A DNA stretch of 64,000 bases from Anaerolineae bacterium CG2_30_57_67 (GTDB lineage: Bacteria; Chloroflexota; Anaerolineae; Anaerolineales; Villigracilaceae), in contig MNXJ01000057.1 in NCBI GenBank assembly GCA_001872455.1, positions 124,001-188,000 on the forward strand, read 5' to 3'. Below, piece by piece: positions 43,317 through 51,085 of the stretch (its first letter is position 1; each line of letters opens with the position of its first letter). A program made the position numbers and the translations under genes. A model generated the notes under the pieces. It was not told the DNA's origin, ran no database searches, and was given only the letters and a program-made list of their open reading frames with translations.

Positions 43317-46130
43317 CTATTTCCAGTTTTTCGCCAGCTCGTTCAACGCCCGATAGTACGGCGCAATGCTGGGGATGTAGTGCGCCTCGTTTTTGCTGTG
43401 CGGCCCCAGCCCCGCTTGCCCCCAGACGACGGCCTGCCCGCCGGGAGCGAAGCGCGCGCTGGTGCCGGGCAGTTTCCGGCTGATTTTTGCTTGCGCGCCC
43501 GAGGCTTGTTGGACCGCCTGCAGCAGCGCCTGCAGCGCCGGGTTGGTGGGGTCGCACGCGACGCCGTTTTCCATCACTGAAAATTTCGCTTCCAGACCGT
43601 TTTCGGCGCAGTAGGCTTCGATTTTCGCCTTCAGGCTCAAAACGTCATCCTGCGGAATGGGGCGGATTTCCACGCCGAGAATGCCCTCGGCGGCGGTGAC
43701 GTTGTACACGCCGGGCGTTCCGACGTGAATGAAGGGAAATTTTGCCTGTGACTGCCAGCCATCCGCCGCGTTGAGAGTGAGATGGGTGGCGAAAATTTCG
43801 CTCAACGCGGCGCGGGCGCTGATCAGTTTTTCGCTCAAATCGCCGCTGCCAGCCACGCCGCTGTGTCCTTTGACGCCGCGCGCTAAAATGTCGAAGCGCA
43901 TCACGCCGCGATTTTCCACACAAACTTCGCCAAAAAGTTCATTGCCTTTTTCACCGGTACGCTCACCGGCAATGAATAAACTTGGCGTGTAGCCGCTTTC
44001 CGCTTGCAGGGCTTTCAGCACAAACGGCGTGCCCCAGGCTTCGGCCTCGCCGTTTTCTTCGTTGCCGACCAGTAGCAGTGAAATGTTGGGGAAAGGCTTA
44101 CCAGCGGCCAGCGCGTCCTTCATCCACACCAGGTAGGTGGCGACGACGGTTTTCATATCTGCCGCGCCGCGCCCGTAGAGGTAATCGCCTTCGATACGCG
44201 GAATGAACTGGCTGTCATCGGGTTCGGGTTCCACCACGTCGAAGTGGCCGGTGAGCAGGATGGGGGAAAGATGGGAGGCTGGAGACGAAAATTTTGCAAA
44301 CACCGCCGGGTATTTGCCGTCAAAATACTTTACTTCCAGGCCGTGACCGCGCAAATAGTCGTAGATGAAGGTTCCGGCGCGGTGAACTTCTTCCAGCCGT
44401 TCGTTGGGGCAGGCGGTGACGCTGGGGATGCGAATCAACTTTTGCGCCAGGTCGAGAATTTCGCTGGTTTTGTCGGGGTAGTTTTCGCTGAGGCTGATGC
44501 CGGAGGCGGCGCGGAAGCGGATGGGCAGGGTGTTGTCTTGGCGGGCGTCTTGCCGCGCTTGCTGTAGCAGGCTGCCCAGTTTTTCAGCGTCGCCGTTCAG
44601 GCTGGCAAATTGCGCGGCGATTTTTTCTGCGTCGGCGCGAACCTGATATTCGCGTTCCAGCGCCAGCTCGCGCAAAACGCTGACCGGGACTTCGTCGTTT
44701 TCGCCCAGTTCCAGGCGCAGGCGGGCGCGGATTTTTTCGGCGGTGTTGGGGCCGCCGCGCGCCATTTCTTCCAGCGGGCCCAGGTCTTGCCACAGGTTGA
44801 GCGCCTCGGCCAGCGGGCGCAGTTCTTTCAGCGTCCAGGCCAAAAATTCGCGCATGGAAATTGGTTTGCCGGTGAGCGGGTTTTCGATGTCGGCGCGCAG
44901 GCCGTGTTGGGCGGCCAGGTGTTCATTGGCGCGGGCGCGCGGAATGTCTTCGCGGTCGTAGCGGAAGGAGCGGGCGAAGATGGGGTCGGCGTAAAAGCGC
45001 AGCAGCAGCAGGTGTTTCAGCGTCAGGTTGGCGATGTCCACCTCCAGCGGGTTGCCGCCGTCGTCGGTGCGGATTTCGACGCGGCCCATCGGCAGGTTGA
45101 TGCGCGCCATCAGGTTTTGCTTTTCGATTTGGCGGGCCATTTCCTCGGCGGGGGCGGCCTCGCCCACCGAGTAGAGGCCGCGGGCGTAGAGTTCGTCCAG
45201 TTGGTCGCCGGTGGTTGAAATCAGCCGTTCGACGGGTTCGGCAAAACTGCGGGCGCGGACGGGAGTCCAGTTGTTGTTGCCAAAGCGCACGCCGCGCCGA
45301 ATTAAGTCGTAGGAAGTTTGCAGGTAGTCGTTGTACGAGCGGTACAGGTCGGGCAGGTCAATTTGGGGCGGGTTGGGAAAGGTGAGATTGCGCACCGAGT
45401 CGTTTTCCGTCAAAATGAGCGCGGCGCGTCCGGCGCGGACCTGTGCCTGCATGGGGGTGCTGGCGCTGGTGGCGATGAACAGGCTGGCAAAGGCGCGCAG
45501 CAGGCGGGTGGCGGTGATGTAGAACTCGGATTTGTACTCGTCAAATTGGTGTTCGCCGCGTTGAGCGGGCGGCAGGTGCATAAAATCCCACGAGAGCAGG
45601 GCTTCGGGCAGCGACAGGTTGATGTGAATTCCGGCGGTGGCCAGCGTTTCGCCGTACAGGTCTACGCAGCGTTCCAGATAGCGGCGTTTGGCAATGCTCC
45701 AGTTGCCGGGGATGCTTTCGTGTTGAATGGCGGTCAGGTGAAGCAGGTTGCCGTGCCAGTAGAAGAGGCGCTCGTCGAATTGTTTTCCGGCGCGGGCCAG
45801 GGCGTTGATCAGCACGGCTTCGAGCAGGCGCGCTTCGTAGGCTGCGCCGCGCGGGCTGAAGTAGGGGCGGGTGGCAAATTCGACCATCCAGTGAAAAACT
45901 TCCAGTTGGGAAAATTTTGCCAGTTCGGGCGGCAGGCACTCGGCGCGCAAGTGGTCCACGAAGGATTGCTGCGCCGGGCCGGCACCCACCGTCAGCAGCG
46001 GGCGGAATTGTTCGTCGAGCAGATTCCATTCCAGTTCGTAACCGTTCAGCCCGCCAGACGGGGTTTGTTTCTCGGTCGTTTCCAGGGCGAGTTTGTATTT
46101 TTCGGCAAACTTTTGCGGGTTGTAGGTCAT
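43317..46130 (-). CDS. Fusion of a GCS2-like carboxylate-amine ligase and an M20 metallopeptidase
   Basis: The 937-residue protein joins two domains. Residues 1-490 resemble the glutamate-cysteine ligase/carboxylate-amine ligase fold: the opening YELEWNLLD with metal-type acids, IHINLSLPEALLSWDF, and MGRVEIRTDDGGNPLEVD. Residues ~550-937 are an M20 peptidase with all expected metal and catalytic positions: LLTGHFDVVEP, YLYGRGAADMK, VGNEENGE, IAGERTGEK, VKGHSGVAGSG and the terminal His in GPHSKNEAHYIPS. A ligase and a hydrolase in one chain could condense one amide and trim another, or cycle an amino-acid conjugate. It overlaps the aminotransferase gene by 4 bases. The N-terminal assignment is by motif only; the M20 part is firm. 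Confidence 0.88.
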   Translation of the reverse strand: MTYNPQKFAEKYKLALETTEKQTPSGGLNGYELEWNLLDEQFRPLLTVGAGPAQQSFVDHLRAECLPPELAKFSQLEVFHWMVEFATRPYFSPRGAAYEARLLEAVLINALARAGKQFDERLFYWHGNLLHLTAIQHESIPGNWSIAKRRYLERCVDLYGETLATAGIHINLSLPEALLSWDFMHLPPAQRGEHQFDEYKSEFYITATRLLRAFASLFIATSASTPMQAQVRAGRAALILTENDSVRNLTFPNPPQIDLPDLYRSYNDYLQTSYDLIRRGVRFGNNNWTPVRARSFAEPVERLISTTGDQLDELYARGLYSVGEAAPAEEMARQIEKQNLMARINLPMGRVEIRTDDGGNPLEVDIANLTLKHLLLLRFYADPIFARSFRYDREDIPRARANEHLAAQHGLRADIENPLTGKPISMREFLAWTLKELRPLAEALNLWQDLGPLEEMARGGPNTAEKIRARLRLELGENDEVPVSVLRELALEREYQVRADAEKIAAQFASLNGDAEKLGSLLQQARQDARQDNTLPIRFRAASGISLSENYPDKTSEILDLAQKLIRIPSVTACPNERLEEVHRAGTFIYDYLRGHGLEVKYFDGKYPAVFAKFSSPASHLSPILLTGHFDVVEPEPDDSQFIPRIEGDYLYGRGAADMKTVVATYLVWMKDALAAGKPFPNISLLLVGNEENGEAEAWGTPFVLKALQAESGYTPSLFIAGERTGEKGNELFGEVCVENRGVMRFDILARGVKGHSGVAGSGDLSEKLISARAALSEIFATHLTLNAADGWQSQAKFPFIHVGTPGVYNVTAAEGILGVEIRPIPQDDVLSLKAKIEAYCAENGLEAKFSVMENGVACDPTNPALQALLQAVQQASGAQAKISRKLPGTSARFAPGGQAVVWGQAGLGPHSKNEAHYIPSIAPYYRALNELAKNWK

Positions 46131-47440
46131 AGGGTTCCTGTTTTCAACGACTCCAGCCCAGCCATCAGCCGTTCAAATGCGCCGCGCGTGCGTTCCAGCG
46201 GGGTGGCGTAGGAGAAGCGAATCCAGTCGTTGCCGAAGGGCGAGAAAAAAGCGCCGGGCACAACCGCTACGCCAAAATTTTCGGCCAGGTAGATGCCGAT
46301 GGGTTCGCTGCTTTGCCAGCCTTTGGCGCGGAGAAATTCGCCAACATTCATAAAGGCGTAGTAGCCTTTGCCAAGAATGTGCTGCAGCCCGCTGGCGGCG
46401 AGCAGTTCTTTCAGTACCACGCGGCTGGCGTTGGTCGGCGCGATGATGGTTTGCGCGGCGGCGGCGTAACCCATTTCATAGGCGGCCATCGCCACGGCCA
46501 GCGAGTAAAACGGCGGGATGACGCTGTGCGAGCCACGGGCGACGATGAACTTAATCACCGCTTCGTCGGCTATCAGGTGACAGTTGCGGATGTTTGACCC
46601 GCCCAGGCTTTTGGTAATCCCGTCCAAAAACATCAGATGTTTGCGCTCTTCGGCGGTAAAGTGGGGCAAAAAGCTATTCAAATCCATTGGGCTTTCGTCG
46701 GTGACGTAGTGATACATCCAGTCGAATAACACAAAAGCGACGCCCGCTTCGAGCGCGGCTTTGGCCAGTATCACTTGCTTTTCGGCGGAAATGGTCTGCC
46801 CGGTGGGATTATCGGGATTGGTGATGATCAGCCCGGCGATTTTTCTGCCGCTGCGGGCGGCGAATTCCACGCTGGCGCGGATTCCTTCCACCGAATAGGC
46901 CCAGCCGTCGGCAGGGTCGCCCGGCGACCAGAGCACATTCGCGCCGATGCCGTACGGCCCCCAGTTGTAGGAAATCCAGGGTACGCGCGAGACGAGAATC
47001 GCGTCTCCCTGGCGGCCATGCCCGAGGGCGAGCATCGCCCCGTAGGCTTTGATCAGCGCGTCTCTGCCGCCGGTGGTGCCGATGACGTTGGCGGGGTCCC
47101 AGCCGCTGGCGGCGTCCAGCTTCCAGTAGGTTTCCACCACGGCTTTGCGGTAGGCCTCCGTGCCGAAGGGCATATCGTAGGCGGTGCCGTGTTCGATTTG
47201 CAATTCGGCGGCGCGCTGCAAAATGGCTTTGGGTACGCCTGGCAGCGAGGCGCCGCCGTCACCTTGCGAGGCGTCAAAAACCGCCGCGGCGGGGTTTTTC
47301 TCCTTGTAGACTTTGAGCGATTTGTTGATGAGAAACATGCGCGAGGGCGGAATCTCCATCAGCGCGCGTAAATGGTCGCTGACAGGAATTAGGTTTTCCT
47401 CGGGGACGGCGAAGACGGGGATGCTGTTGGCAATCTTCAT
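46127..47440 (-). CDS. PLP-dependent aminotransferase, class I/II
   Basis: The ATG at 47440 (MKIANSIPVFAVPEENLIP) with GGAGAA a few bases ahead gives 437 residues; the frame extends upstream but through the leader terminator. Fold-type I features are TTGGRDALIKAYGAML, IITNPDNPTG, FDWMYHYVTD, the PLP-lysine region LDGITKSLGGSNIRN and the carboxylate-binding Arg in WIRFSYATP. It transfers an amino group between an amino acid and a 2-oxo acid; the substrate cannot be read. It is translationally coupled to the ligase-peptidase fusion, so the two probably act on the same compound. An attenuator-type leader precedes it. Confidence 0.92.
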   Translation of the reverse strand: MKIANSIPVFAVPEENLIPVSDHLRALMEIPPSRMFLINKSLKVYKEKNPAAAVFDASQGDGGASLPGVPKAILQRAAELQIEHGTAYDMPFGTEAYRKAVVETYWKLDAASGWDPANVIGTTGGRDALIKAYGAMLALGHGRQGDAILVSRVPWISYNWGPYGIGANVLWSPGDPADGWAYSVEGIRASVEFAARSGRKIAGLIITNPDNPTGQTISAEKQVILAKAALEAGVAFVLFDWMYHYVTDESPMDLNSFLPHFTAEERKHLMFLDGITKSLGGSNIRNCHLIADEAVIKFIVARGSHSVIPPFYSLAVAMAAYEMGYAAAAQTIIAPTNASRVVLKELLAASGLQHILGKGYYAFMNVGEFLRAKGWQSSEPIGIYLAENFGVAVVPGAFFSPFGNDWIRFSYATPLERTRGAFERLMAGLESLKTGTL

Positions 47441-47471
47441 GTGTTTTTCTCCTTCGAGTGCGGTATAGAAA

Positions 47472-47496
47472 AACGCCCCGAGTGTTTCGGGGCGTT
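47472..47496 (-). terminator. Intrinsic terminator in the aminotransferase leader (attenuator)
   Basis: AACGCCCCGA pairs with TCGGGGCGTT (47472-47481 and 47487-47496) over five bases. On the minus strand it is followed by TTTTTCT. It ends about 30 bases before the aminotransferase ATG, inside the 5' leader, where a terminator only makes sense if readthrough is regulated. Confidence 0.8.
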
Positions 47497-47640
47497 GGGT
47501 TTCAAAGGTTGTGCCGCCGTGCGGCAGCAACCGCTTGCGCTCTTCCTGAAGGCCAACGTCCCGCAGTCAGACGGGCGCGGGGAGTAGTGAGGGAATGAGT
47601 GACGGAGGTGCGTTTCATGGCGGGGTTAAAATACCATTGA
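47497..47640 (-). promoter_or_regulatory. Structured leader of the aminotransferase operon, possible riboswitch or leader peptide
   Basis: About 150 bases upstream of the terminator hold several potential stems. One is GTTG(C)TGCCGC/GCGGCACAAC at about 47507-47528. A possible 38-codon leader reading frame begins MKRTSVTHSLTTP and ends just before the terminator. A GGCGGCAC block stands where a T-box core would lie, but the diagnostic TGG is not present. I cannot name the class. No other gene lies in 47441-47770. Confidence 0.4.
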
Positions 47641-47736
47641 AGGACGGTTTTTGGTGTAAAAAATGCCTAAATTTTTGCGCGCCGGGGTAAACCCAGCGGG
47701 TTGCGCTCCACCCCAAGCGGTGAAAACGCTCCAAAA

Positions 47737-47763
47737 TTGGTCTTTGGGTAGATGTGATAAAAT
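47737..47763 (+). promoter_or_regulatory. Tentative promoter for the fluoride-riboswitch transcript
   Basis: TTGGTC (47737-47742), 15 bases, TAAAAT (47758-47763). The spacing is short; the element is placed mainly because the aptamer begins about 15 bases later. Confidence 0.35.
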
Positions 47764-47778
47764 GTCTTCACTCTTCCT

Positions 47779-47825
47779 GGCGATGAGGCTCGCCCAAACC
47801 GTCTTAACGACTGATAGCCTCTACC
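47779..47825 (+). promoter_or_regulatory. Fluoride riboswitch (crcB motif) aptamer
   Basis: The sequence runs GGCGATGAGGCTCGCCCAAA, then CCGTC/GAC stem bases, then CTGAT and GCCTCTACC. From memory it follows the Thermotoga petrophila fluoride aptamer (GGGCGAUGAGGCCCGCCCAAAC...GGGCUGAUGGCCUCUAC) block by block. This includes the GAUGAGGC segment that pairs with GCCUC in the pseudoknot and the conserved CUGAU. The 3' pseudoknot strand is also the 5' arm of the following terminator, so fluoride binding should prevent termination and switch the MutS-like genes on. Confidence 0.92.
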
Positions 47826-47851
47826 GAAACTCCCAACGGTAGAGGCTTTTT
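47816..47851 (+). terminator. Riboswitch expression-platform terminator
   Basis: AGCCTCTACCG (47816-47826) pairs perfectly with CGGTAGAGGCT (47837-47847) and is followed by TTTTGTTT. The left arm overlaps the aptamer's pseudoknot strand GCCTCTACC, giving mutually exclusive structures. It lies 40 bases before the ATG of the first MutS-like gene. Confidence 0.92.
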
Positions 47852-47890
47852 GTTTGCCACAGCACATTTCCTTTTTCAGGATAGTTCTCC

Positions 47891-49417
47891 ATGACCTTTT
47901 TCAGCATCCTCTTCGATAACGACGACCTGCCCAAAGAGACCGAAGCAGCGCCCGCCTGCTTTAGCGACCTGAATCTTGACCAGATTGTCAAGGCAGTTAC
48001 GGCGCGCAAGAAGGACTATCGCCTCGCGCCGTTCTTCTATACACCCTTGCGTAGCGCGGAAACCATCCGCTACCGCCACGAGGTGATGCGCGACCTGGAA
48101 AACGAGAGCCTGCTGGCGCATATCGAAACCTTCGCCGAAAAAATGGTCATCGTGGGCCGTTACCTGGGGCTGGTGGAAAAACTGGAATTTCACCACCACA
48201 AACAGGGCTGGTTCCTGGATGCGGCGCTGGTTTATTGCGAGGCAATCGGCTCTCTGGCGGAAAATCTGGCGCAAATCAACCTGACTTCGCGCGGCTTGCT
48301 GGCATTGCGTGAGTACCTGACGCAGTATGTGACCTCGCCCGCCTTCCAATCCCTGACGGCGGAGGCGTGCAAGGTCAAGGAAGGGCTGGCGGGCGTGCGT
48401 TATTCCATCATCATCGAAAGCGGCAAATTCAAGGTGCTGAAATACGAGGACGAACCCGATTACAGCGTGGAAGTGGAAAAAACCTTCGCCAAATTCCAGC
48501 AGGGCGCGGTCAAGGATTATCGCAGCGAGTTGGGAAAAGCCTCGGGCATGAATCACATCGAGGCCAAGATTCTCGAATTCGTCACCCTGCTGTATCCCGA
48601 AGCCTTTGCCGCCCTCGACCGTTTCCGCGCGGGACATACGCAATTTGTGGACGAAGCCCTGCGCACCTTCGACCGCGAAATCCAATTCTACATCGCCTAT
48701 CTGGACGGAATGCGCGACCTGCGGCACAAAGGGCTGATATTCTGTTACCCCGAAGTCGGCGCGAGCAAAGAAGTGTTCGTGCGCGACGGTTTCGACCTGG
48801 CGCTGGCGCAGACGCTGCTTTTTAGCGAAAAGCCCGTCATCTGCAACGACTTCGCGCTGACCAACCCCGAGCGCGTCATGGTCGTCACCGGCCCCAACCA
48901 GGGCGGCAAAACCACCTTCGCCCGCATGTTTGGACAATTGCATTACCTCGCCAGCCTGGGGCTGCCCGTGCCAGGGCGCGCGGCGCGGCTGTTCCTGTGC
49001 GACAACATCTTCACCCACTTCGAGCGCGCCGAAGACATCCGCAACCTGCGCAGCAAATTGCAGGATGACCTGGTGCGCCTGCACGAAATTTTCAGCCGCG
49101 CCACGCCCGACAGCCTGATTATCCTGAACGAGGTTTTTGCCTCCACCAGCCTGAAGGATGCCGTCTTTATGAGCAAAGAAATCATGCGGCGCGCGCTGGA
49201 ACTGGATTTGCCCGGCGTATGGGTGACGTTCATTGACGAACTGGCTTCATTCGGCGAGAAAACCGTCAGCATGGTCAGCGCTATCGTCCCCGAAGACCCC
49301 GCCCGGCGCACGTTCAAAATCGTCCGCCGCCCCGCCGACGGGCTGGCTTACGCTCTTTCGCTAGCTGAAAAACACCGCCTGACCTACGCCCAACTGAAGG
49401 AGCGCATCCGCTTATGA
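47891..49417 (+). CDS. MutS-like ATPase, first of a pair
   Basis: The 508-residue protein has the MutS lever/clamp helical region (about 30-320) and a C-terminal MutS ATPase domain. It shows Walker A TGPNQGGKTTFAR, LARLFLCDNIFTHFERAED, and ILNEVFASTSLKDA in place of the Walker B/dimer loop (LLDEIGRGTST). There is no mismatch-recognition domain and no Phe-X-Glu motif. The usual His of MutS (THFHEL) is replaced: WVTFIDEL. So it may be a structural or regulatory subunit. It is directly behind a fluoride riboswitch and overlaps the second MutS-like gene by 4 bases. Such proteins are probably DNA- or RNA-structure ATPases; the link to fluoride stress is regulatory inference. Confidence 0.92.
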   Translation: MTFFSILFDNDDLPKETEAAPACFSDLNLDQIVKAVTARKKDYRLAPFFYTPLRSAETIRYRHEVMRDLENESLLAHIETFAEKMVIVGRYLGLVEKLEFHHHKQGWFLDAALVYCEAIGSLAENLAQINLTSRGLLALREYLTQYVTSPAFQSLTAEACKVKEGLAGVRYSIIIESGKFKVLKYEDEPDYSVEVEKTFAKFQQGAVKDYRSELGKASGMNHIEAKILEFVTLLYPEAFAALDRFRAGHTQFVDEALRTFDREIQFYIAYLDGMRDLRHKGLIFCYPEVGASKEVFVRDGFDLALAQTLLFSEKPVICNDFALTNPERVMVVTGPNQGGKTTFARMFGQLHYLASLGLPVPGRAARLFLCDNIFTHFERAEDIRNLRSKLQDDLVRLHEIFSRATPDSLIILNEVFASTSLKDAVFMSKEIMRRALELDLPGVWVTFIDELASFGEKTVSMVSAIVPEDPARRTFKIVRRPADGLAYALSLAEKHRLTYAQLKERIRL

Positions 49418-50907
49418 ATGTTTATTTACTGTTCCCCAGCCGGAATGCCGACCCGAAGCAGCCGCTTCCGCCCAACGCAGACGCGCTCATTCAGGACCTG
49501 GAACTGGATACCCTGTTCGAGGCGATGGCGCGCGGCGACGAGTATCTGCGCACGGCGGCGAAGCAGGCGCTGCTCTCCAGCCTCGATTCGCCCGCCGAGA
49601 TTCTCTACCGCCAGGAGATTCTGCGCGACTGCCTGAAGAATCCCGAAGTCGTCCGCCAAATCTACAGCCTGCCGCTGCAAGCCATAGACAGGAAACATCG
49701 GCACTGGATGGGCATTTTCAGCCATTACCCCAGCGGAGTGCTGAGCGGCGCGCTGCAAATGCTGGAAATGTTCGTTGACCTGCTCAAAACCCTGAAGCAA
49801 ATCGCCGATGAACACGGCGCGGCGTTTGAGTCGCGCGGCTTTCGGCGTTTCTTTGCCATGATTCAGCAGGAATTGGATGACGCCTATTTTGTCGAAGTGC
49901 AGGAACATCTGGAGCGGTTGAAGTTTCGCGAGGGCGTGTTGCTCAGCGCCGAACTGGGCATGGGCAACCAAGGCGCGAATTACGTCCTGCGCAAGACCGC
50001 CCACCCGGCGCGCAACTGGATCCAGCGGATTCTCTCACGCAAAGCGTCCGTTTACTCCTACACGCTGCCCATGCGCGACGAACACGGCGCGCGGGCGCTG
50101 GGAGAATTGCGCGACCAGGGCATCAACCTGGTGGCAAATGCGGCGGGGCAATCTGCCGACCACATTGACAGTTTCTTCGCTGCCCTACGGCTGGAACTGG
50201 CGTTTTACCTTGGCTGCATCAACCTGGCGGAGCGGCTGGCAGAATTGGGCGAACTGATTGCCTTCCCCGCGCCTGCCGCCGCCGATGAGCGCGTCCATTC
50301 ATTCACCGGGCTGTACGATGCCTGCCTGTCGCTGACGATGAAACAGAAAGCGGTCGGCAACAGTGTGAACGCCAACGGCAAAGACCTGGTCATCATCACC
50401 GGCGCCAATCAGGGCGGGAAATCCACCCTCCTGCGTAGCATCGGCCTGGCGCAGTTGATGATGCAGTGCGGCATGTTCGTGCCTGCCGAGGCGTTTTCAG
50501 CCAATCTCTGCCGCGGCGTATTCACCCACTACAAACGGGAAGAAGATGCCTCGATGACCAGCGGCAAATTTGACGAGGAACTCAGCCGCATGAGCGCGAT
50601 TGCCGACCTGGTGCGCGCCGACTCGCTGGTTTTGTTCAATGAGTCGTTTGCCGCCACCAACGAACGCGAAGGCTCGGAAATCGCGCGGCAGATTGTCACT
50701 GCCCTGCTGGAGCGGCGCGTCAAGGTCTACTTTGTGACGCATCAATACGAATTGGCCAACGGTTTCCATCAGCGTGGCATGGAAAACGCCCTCTTTCTGC
50801 GCGCCCAGCGTCAGCAAGTGGATGGACGCCGCACCTTCCAATTGCAGGAAGGCGCACCCCTGCCGACCAGTTTCGGCGAAGACCTGTATCGCAAAGTCTT
50901 CGAATAA
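49414..50907 (+). CDS. MutS-like ATPase, second of a pair
   Basis: The 497-residue partner has the same plan: helical core (about 30-320) and a MutS-type ATPase with TGANQGGKSTLLRSIG, CRGVFTHYKREEDASMTSGKFDEELSR, LVLFNESFAATNEREG and the His motif VYFVTHQYELA. Walker B again reads Asn-Glu where classical MutS has Asp-Glu. It retains the His its partner lacks, which suggests an asymmetric heterodimer. No mismatch-binding domain or Smr nuclease domain is present. Its start lies inside the end of the first gene (ATGA), so it also depends on the riboswitch. A strong terminator follows. Confidence 0.93.
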   Translation: MNVYLLFPSRNADPKQPLPPNADALIQDLELDTLFEAMARGDEYLRTAAKQALLSSLDSPAEILYRQEILRDCLKNPEVVRQIYSLPLQAIDRKHRHWMGIFSHYPSGVLSGALQMLEMFVDLLKTLKQIADEHGAAFESRGFRRFFAMIQQELDDAYFVEVQEHLERLKFREGVLLSAELGMGNQGANYVLRKTAHPARNWIQRILSRKASVYSYTLPMRDEHGARALGELRDQGINLVANAAGQSADHIDSFFAALRLELAFYLGCINLAERLAELGELIAFPAPAAADERVHSFTGLYDACLSLTMKQKAVGNSVNANGKDLVIITGANQGGKSTLLRSIGLAQLMMQCGMFVPAEAFSANLCRGVFTHYKREEDASMTSGKFDEELSRMSAIADLVRADSLVLFNESFAATNEREGSEIARQIVTALLERRVKVYFVTHQYELANGFHQRGMENALFLRAQRQQVDGRRTFQLQEGAPLPTSFGEDLYRKVFE

Positions 50908-50973
50908 GTCGCGCCGCGCCGCGTCGGTCCTGGACGATTTTTCGGTCCAACCACAATCTGCTCGGGATAACTA

Positions 50974-51000
50974 AAACGCGCCGATTTCGGCGCGTTTTTT
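50974..51000 (+). terminator. Intrinsic terminator after the MutS-like operon
   Basis: AAACGCGCCG (50974-50983) pairs with CGGCGCGTTT (50988-50997) over ATTT and ends in six Ts. Confidence 0.9.
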
Positions 51001-51016
51001 GACGAAGGAGGTGTTG

Positions 51017-51073
51017 ATGAGACCCGTCAGCCGGAGAGCTTTCAGTACTCTGTCGCAAAAATGTCCATGTTGA
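51017..51073 (+). CDS. Possible 18-residue microprotein ORF
   Basis: A strong AAGGAGG (51005-51011) stands 5 bases before an ATG opening MRPVSRRAFSTLSQKCPC and a TGA. It lies after the MutS operon terminator and overlaps nothing. Only the ribosome binding site supports it. It could be chance, or an RBS left over from a lost gene. Confidence 0.2.
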   Translation: MRPVSRRAFSTLSQKCPC

Positions 51074-51085
51074 ACCTTCCGTGAG

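Noticed and set aside
47472-47530. Start of the aminotransferase at 47530
   Set aside because: The extension reads through the leader terminator; the ATG at 47440 has a good ribosome binding site and fits the family.
47441-47640. T-box riboswitch before the aminotransferase
   Set aside because: The GGCGGCAC block lacks the T-box TGGN core needed to pair with the tRNA end, and no specifier stem with AGTA-type loop was recognised. Kept only as an unclassified leader.
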